DNA from: Bradyrhizobium sp. U87765 SZCCT0048
GTDB lineage: Bacteria; Pseudomonadota; Alphaproteobacteria; Rhizobiales; Xanthobacteraceae
Assembly (NCBI RefSeq): GCF_018131225.1
Contig: NZ_JAFCMM010000001.1
Span: 1,550,001 to 1,614,000 of the forward strand
Direction: 5' to 3'
Length of the DNA stretch: 64,000 nucleotides
Shown: positions 60,578 to 64,000 of the stretch, piece after piece
Layout of the letters: every line of letters begins with the position of its first letter
Numbering within the stretch: the stretch's first letter is position 1
The notes under the pieces: generated by a model
Database searches by the model: none
Told to the model about the DNA's origin: nothing
What the model saw: only the letters and a program-made list of their open reading frames with translations
Program-made: the position numbers and the translations under genes

Positions 60578-61522
60578 GTGCGACGCAAACTGCCCAGCAT
60601 TTCGGCACTGACGGCGTTCAACGCGGCAGCCCGCCATCTCAGCATCACCCGCGCGGCCGACGAGCTGGCGTTGACGGAAAGCGCCGTGTCGCGCCAGATC
60701 TCGCAGCTCGAGGACCAGCTCGGCGTGCGGCTGTTCCACCGCATCAAGAAGCGTATCACTCTGACGCGCGCCGGCGCGGCCTATCGCACCCGCGTGGTGC
60801 AGATGATCGAGCGCATCGAACGCGACACCCAAGAGGTGATGGGTTATGAGGCCGACGGCTCGATGCTGGAGGTCGCCGCACTGCCGACCGTCGGCGCGGA
60901 ATGGCTGATCCCGCGACTGCCCGACTTCTATGGGCGCCAGGCCGGCGTCACCGTACATGTCAGCGCGCGCAACCGGCGTTTCTTCTTCAGCGAAAGCGCG
61001 CTCGACGGCGCACTGTATTTCGGCCAGCCGGATTGGCCCGGCGCACGCGCGGACTATCTGTTCGACGAGGTGCTGTTTCCGATGGGCAGTCCGTCACTGC
61101 TCGGCCGTCTCAGCCGCATGACGCCGGACATGATCGGACGCCAGCGCCTGCTGCATCTGGTGACGCGTCCGGAAGCATGGCGACGCTGGTGCAACGACGC
61201 CGAAATCGGTGACGTCAACGTGCTGCGCGGACCGCGCTTCGACATCCAGTCGATGTTGATCAGCGCCGCCTGCTCCGGCCTCGGCGTCGCGCTGCTGCCG
61301 CGCTTCCTGGTCGCCAACCAGTTGCGTGCCGGCCAGCTCAAGGTGCTGTCGAACCTGTCGGTGCTGAGCGAGGGCGCATACTACTTCGCCTATCCCGAGG
61401 AGAAGACCGGCGACGCGCTGCTGACGTCATTTCGCGGCTGGCTGCAGACGCAGGCCGAAACGTTTCGTCATGGCAACGCGGCGCCGGCCGGCCGCGCGTC
61501 AATACGCGGCGAGCGGCGGTGA
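60578..61522 (+). CDS. LysR-family regulator (GcvA-like)
   Basis: 314 residues from GTG at 60578. Helix-turn-helix: LPSISALTAFNAAARHLSIT, RAADELALTESAVSRQISQL, then GVRLFHRIKKRITLTRAGAA. Effector domain of GcvA type: MLEVAALPTVGAEWLIPRLP, LFDEVLFPMGSPSLLGRLSR, FDIQSMLISAACSGLGVALL. Divergent from the cupin/hydroxylase/ABC set with 276 bases between, so it is their probable regulator. The gap contains ATGAAC repeated at about 60554 and 60569, of unknown meaning. Confidence 0.91.
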   Translation: MRRKLPSISALTAFNAAARHLSITRAADELALTESAVSRQISQLEDQLGVRLFHRIKKRITLTRAGAAYRTRVVQMIERIERDTQEVMGYEADGSMLEVAALPTVGAEWLIPRLPDFYGRQAGVTVHVSARNRRFFFSESALDGALYFGQPDWPGARADYLFDEVLFPMGSPSLLGRLSRMTPDMIGRQRLLHLVTRPEAWRRWCNDAEIGDVNVLRGPRFDIQSMLISAACSGLGVALLPRFLVANQLRAGQLKVLSNLSVLSEGAYYFAYPEEKTGDALLTSFRGWLQTQAETFRHGNAAPAGRASIRGERR

Positions 61523-61555
61523 GGCTGGCGACGCGGAAAAGGGTAGCGCGGCTTT

Positions 61556-61680
61556 CCTCATGGTGAGGAGGCGCGCCAGCGCCGTCTCGAACCATGAGGC
61601 CGAGGCACTCGCCTCCGTTGCACGGCCGCTCCGGGCCTCATCCTTCGAGACGCCCGCTGCGCGGGCTCCTCAGGATGAGG
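61556..61680. repeat. dispersed repeat (family C), copy 1
   Basis: CCTCATGGTGAGGAGGCGCG ... CTCGAACCATGAGGCCGAGG ... GGCCTCATCCTTCGAGACGC-CCGCTGCGCGGGCTCCTCAG. Downstream of the LysR gene. Matches 62368-62490 over its whole length and 43848-43900 in part. Confidence 0.85.
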
Positions 61681-61773
61681 AGATGAGCCGAAGGTCGCCG
61701 CAAGCAGCGTCGCCCATCGCGGCAAGCACGTCCGCCCGGCAATGACGCGGAACAGAGCCGCCCTCCTCCGCCG

Positions 61774-62211
61774 CTATTGCACCAGCCGCTGCCGCAAAAC
61801 GCTCGCCGTCTCGCCGAGTTCCTGCGCGCTCGCCTGCGGCGGCATGGCGAAGCTGTCGAGGCCGTTGCGCAGATAGACCGCCGACGTCACGTCATGGGGC
61901 TGGTGCATCGGCAGGACATGGGCATGGGCGTGCGCGACATGAATGCCGGTATAGGCCATCGCCACGCGCTCGACGCCATAGAGCGCCTTCATCTCGCGTG
62001 CGAGGCGCTGCGCCACGGTGGTGATCCGCGTCGCGAGATCGGCGGGCAGGTCCTCGAACCAGGGATAGTGCGCCCGCGGGATGATCAGGGTGTGACCGGG
62101 GCGGACCGGATGGATGTCGAGAAAGGCGACGATGTCGTCGTCCTCATGCACCGCATGGCACGCCAGCTCACCGCGCGCAATCCGACAAAACAGACAATTT
62201 TCGCCGTTCAT
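61774..62211 (-). CDS. HIT-family nucleotide hydrolase/transferase
   Basis: 145 residues from ATG at 62211 (NGENCLFCRIARGELACHAV). Zinc-binding-like CLFC near the N-terminus, the HIT fold LDIHPVRPGHTLIIPRAHYP and the catalytic triad HVAHAHAHVLPMHQ (His-phi-His-phi-His). Enzymes of this family cleave adenylated small molecules or dinucleoside polyphosphates. Single gene among repeats; no functional hint from context. Confidence 0.9.
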   Translation of the reverse strand: MNGENCLFCRIARGELACHAVHEDDDIVAFLDIHPVRPGHTLIIPRAHYPWFEDLPADLATRITTVAQRLAREMKALYGVERVAMAYTGIHVAHAHAHVLPMHQPHDVTSAVYLRNGLDSFAMPPQASAQELGETASVLRQRLVQ

Positions 62212-62367
62212 TGCCCCACCTGTATCTGTATGGCCGCCGACCCGACGCGGCGGCGCCGACATTGCCACAGCGACCGCGGCGGAGCGATGACAAACGTCGT
62301 GGGCGGCCCGGCGGGCACTGCAGACCGGCGGTTTTTCCTCATGGTTACGGCAACGCCCGCCTCTACG
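62212..62367. other. intergenic, no gene seen
   Basis: Upstream of the HIT gene, likely its promoter region. It is followed by two repeat elements; the whole 560-base gap up to 62771 shows no convincing gene. Confidence 0.4.
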
Positions 62368-62490
62368 CCTCATGGTGAGGAGCGGCCCAGCGGGCCGCGT
62401 CTCGAACCATGAGGCCGAGACGCTCGCTTCCTTGCAAGACCGTTCCGGGCCTCATCCTTCGAAACGCCCGCTGCGCGGGCTCCTCGGAGC
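62368..62490. repeat. dispersed repeat (family C), copy 2
   Basis: CTCATGGTGAGGAGCGGCCC ... TCTCGAACCATGAGGCCGAG ... GGGCCTCATCCTTCGAAACG-CCCGCTGCGCGGGCTCCTCG. Same order as 61556-61680. Confidence 0.85.
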
Positions 62491-62533
62491 CTAACTCCAA
62501 AAGAAGCCAATGAAATTCGGCCTTCGTTGCACT

Positions 62534-62624
62534 CGTCATGGCCGGGCCTGTCCCAGCCATCCACGTCTTCCCTGCTGACAGGCTGTAAAGACGTGGATGC
62601 CCGGCACAAGGCCGGGCATGACGG
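62534..62624. repeat. palindromic element with long arms (family D)
   Basis: GTCATGGCCGGGCCTGTCCC-AGCCATCCACGTCTT at the left is matched in inverse by AAGACGTGGATGCCCGGCAC-AAGGCCGGGCATGAC at the right, around a short loop with CTGCTGACAGGC. It should fold into one long hairpin and lies beyond the end of the dehydrogenase gene. Confidence 0.85.
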
Positions 62625-62771
62625 AGACAAATCGACAGTTACAAGGATGAGGGGATGAGCGCTGCGCGGGCTGCTCAGGACGAGGGGGGCGACCCGGATG
62701 AGGGACAGACCCGGATGCGGGGAAAGACCTGGATGAGGAGGACAGATCGGGACGCCCGTGCCCCCCGCCCC

Positions 62772-63851
62772 TCAGTCGTTCGCGCCCTGGATCGCGTCGA
62801 TCACGGCAGCGGTGACGTCGGCGGTGCGGGCGCGGCCGCCGAGATCGGGGGTGTGGAAGCGGGTATCGCCGGTGACGCGCTCGATCGCAGCCATCAGGCG
62901 GCGCGCGGCGGCGGCTTCGCCGAGATGGTCGAGCAGCATCACCGACGACCAGAACGTGCCGATGGGATTGGCGATGCCCTTGCCCGTGATATCGAAGGCC
63001 GAGCCGTGAATGGGCTCGAACATCGAGGGAAACGCGCCCTCGGGATTGATGTTGGCGGTCGGCGCGATGCCGAGCGAGCCGGCGAGCGCCGCGGCGAGGT
63101 CCGACAGGATGTCGGCGTGCAGGTTGGTGGCGACGATGGTGTCGAGCGTCTGCGGCTTCATCACCATCCGCACCGTCATGGCGTCGACCAGCATCTTGTC
63201 CCAGGCGACATCCGGAAACTCGGCGGCAACCGCGGTCGCGATCTCGTCCCACATCACCATGGCGTGACGCTGGGCGTTGGACTTGGTGACGACGGTGAGC
63301 AGCTTGCGCGGGCGCGACTGCGCGAGACGGAAGGCAAAGCGCATGATGCGCTCGACGCCGGCGCGGGTGAACATCGAGACGTCCGTCGCCGCCTCGATCG
63401 GCAGCCCCTGGTGCACGCGTCCGCCGACGCCGGCATACTCGCCTTCGGAATTCTCGCGGACGATGACCCAGTCAAGCTCACCGCCCGCGACATTGCGCAG
63501 CGGCGAGGTGATGCCGGGCAGCACGCGGGTCGGCCGCACATTGGCGTACTGGTCGAACGGCTGGCAGATCGCGAGCCGCAGGCCCCACAGCGTCACATGA
63601 TCCGGGATCTCGGGATGGCCAGCCGAGCCGAACAGGATGGCATTGTGGTGGCGGATGAGATCGCGGCCGTTCTCCGGCATCATCCGGCCGTGGGCCTTGT
63701 AATACTCGCCGCCCCAGTCGAAGGTATCGACCGTGACGCCGAAACGGCCCTCGCGTTGCGCCAGCGCTTGCAGCACCTCGACGCCCGCGGAAATCACCTC
63801 GCCACCGATGCCGTCACCGGGAATAGCCGCGATCCTGTAGGTCTTCATCAC
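62772..63851 (-). CDS. tartrate/D-malate-type decarboxylating dehydrogenase
   Basis: 359 residues of the isocitrate/isopropylmalate dehydrogenase family. N-terminus MKTYRIAAIPGDGIGGEVIS; substrate region RENSEGEYAGVGGRVHQG; catalytic Lys in TVVTKSNAQRHAMVMWDEIA; metal Asp residues in VDAMTVRMVMKP and THLHADILSD-like TNLHADILSDLAAALAGSLG; NAD loop FEPIHGSAFDITGKGIANPI. The text is closest to TtuC/YeaU (DmlA) enzymes acting on tartrate, D-malate or 3-substituted malates. An MFS gene lies just upstream in the same direction, fitting uptake plus oxidation of a hydroxy diacid. Start 63851 or 63848. Confidence 0.9.
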   Translation of the reverse strand: MMKTYRIAAIPGDGIGGEVISAGVEVLQALAQREGRFGVTVDTFDWGGEYYKAHGRMMPENGRDLIRHHNAILFGSAGHPEIPDHVTLWGLRLAICQPFDQYANVRPTRVLPGITSPLRNVAGGELDWVIVRENSEGEYAGVGGRVHQGLPIEAATDVSMFTRAGVERIMRFAFRLAQSRPRKLLTVVTKSNAQRHAMVMWDEIATAVAAEFPDVAWDKMLVDAMTVRMVMKPQTLDTIVATNLHADILSDLAAALAGSLGIAPTANINPEGAFPSMFEPIHGSAFDITGKGIANPIGTFWSSVMLLDHLGEAAAARRLMAAIERVTGDTRFHTPDLGGRARTADVTAAVIDAIQGAND

Positions 63852-63877
63852 AATCTCTCCGTATAGGGAACGAATTT

Positions 63878-64000
63878 TCAGGCCTTCACGACATTCGTGG
63901 CCGCCGGCCGCAGCAATGATCGGGACAGAACGAGCGTGAGCACCGCGGACAGCATCAGCAGCCCGCCGACGAAATAAAGACCGCCGGCGTAGCTGCCGGT
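63878..64000 (-). CDS. MFS transporter, C-terminal end (truncated by window edge)
   Basis: 40 residues are visible: TGSYAGGLYFVGGLLMLSAV, LTLVLSRSLL, RPAATNVVKA. This is a final membrane helix with a short cytosolic tail, typical of MFS carriers. It ends 27 bases before the dehydrogenase start. Probably the carrier for the dehydrogenase substrate. Confidence 0.7.
   Translation of the reverse strand, partial: TGSYAGGLYFVGGLLMLSAVLTLVLSRSLLRPAATNVVKA

Overview
The window is a GC-rich, densely packed chromosomal stretch that looks like an alphaproteobacterium of the Bradyrhizobium/Rhodopseudomonas/Afipia group. The support is the gene content (an HmuQ/HutX/HmuR/HmuPTUV heme locus, Kdp with a PtsN-like partner, many Liv-type ABC systems, class II HMG-CoA reductase) and several families of short palindromic intergenic repeats of the kind common in these genomes. 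The species assignment is inference; no rRNA or tRNA gene is visible.

Layout. 1-3048: 3' part of a molybdopterin oxidoreductase and hisC. 3197-7445: class II HMG-CoA reductase followed by an orphan Liv-type binding protein, divergent from a MocR-type regulator, with GATGGGTACAGTT repeats between them. 7450-14146: heme uptake and use (hutX, heme monooxygenase, TonB receptor, and divergent hmuPTUV). 14153-21669: cyanase, a purine/cytosine-type deaminase, an outer-membrane channel and a BMP-family nucleoside/purine ABC importer ending in a good rho-independent terminator. 21740-31285: unknown gene, then a 27-codon ORF, kdpFABC, kdpDE and a ptsN-like gene. 31313-41577: a catabolic unit with a complete LivFGMH + binding protein importer, a glutamine-synthetase-like ligase, a Rieske oxygenase, its 2Fe-2S ferredoxin and ferredoxin reductase, and an IclR regulator; two perfect GTTCG-N5-CGAAC palindromes lie in the divergent promoter region.

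41578-49290: MFS carrier, then a unit of metallophosphoesterase, cupredoxin, ECF sigma and membrane anti-sigma, a thioesterase-fold protein and a histone-deacetylase-family amidohydrolase, interspersed with dispersed and tandem repeats. 49426-52342: two LysR regulators, an NTF2-fold protein and a small cysteine-rich protein. 52576-56592: a segmental duplication. A 49-codon membrane protein gene plus an ABC ATPase exist once as a decayed copy and once intact, on either side of an island of visibly lower GC with an unknown secreted/anchored protein (53762-54406), its frameshifted tandem paralogue (54421-55071) and another unknown gene. 56607-61522: the rest of that ABC importer (permease, NMT1-like binding protein), an FAD-dependent aromatic hydroxylase, a cupin and a LysR regulator, probably one catabolic locus. 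61774-64000: HIT protein, tartrate/malate-type decarboxylating dehydrogenase and the end of an MFS carrier.

Most novel-looking parts: (i) the glutamine-synthetase-like/Rieske/Liv unit, which has the logic of an amine-degrading pathway that first gamma-glutamylates and then oxidises its substrate; (ii) the duplicated and decaying island at 52.5-56.6 kb; (iii) untracked small membrane ORFs (27 codons before kdpF; the 49-codon pair).
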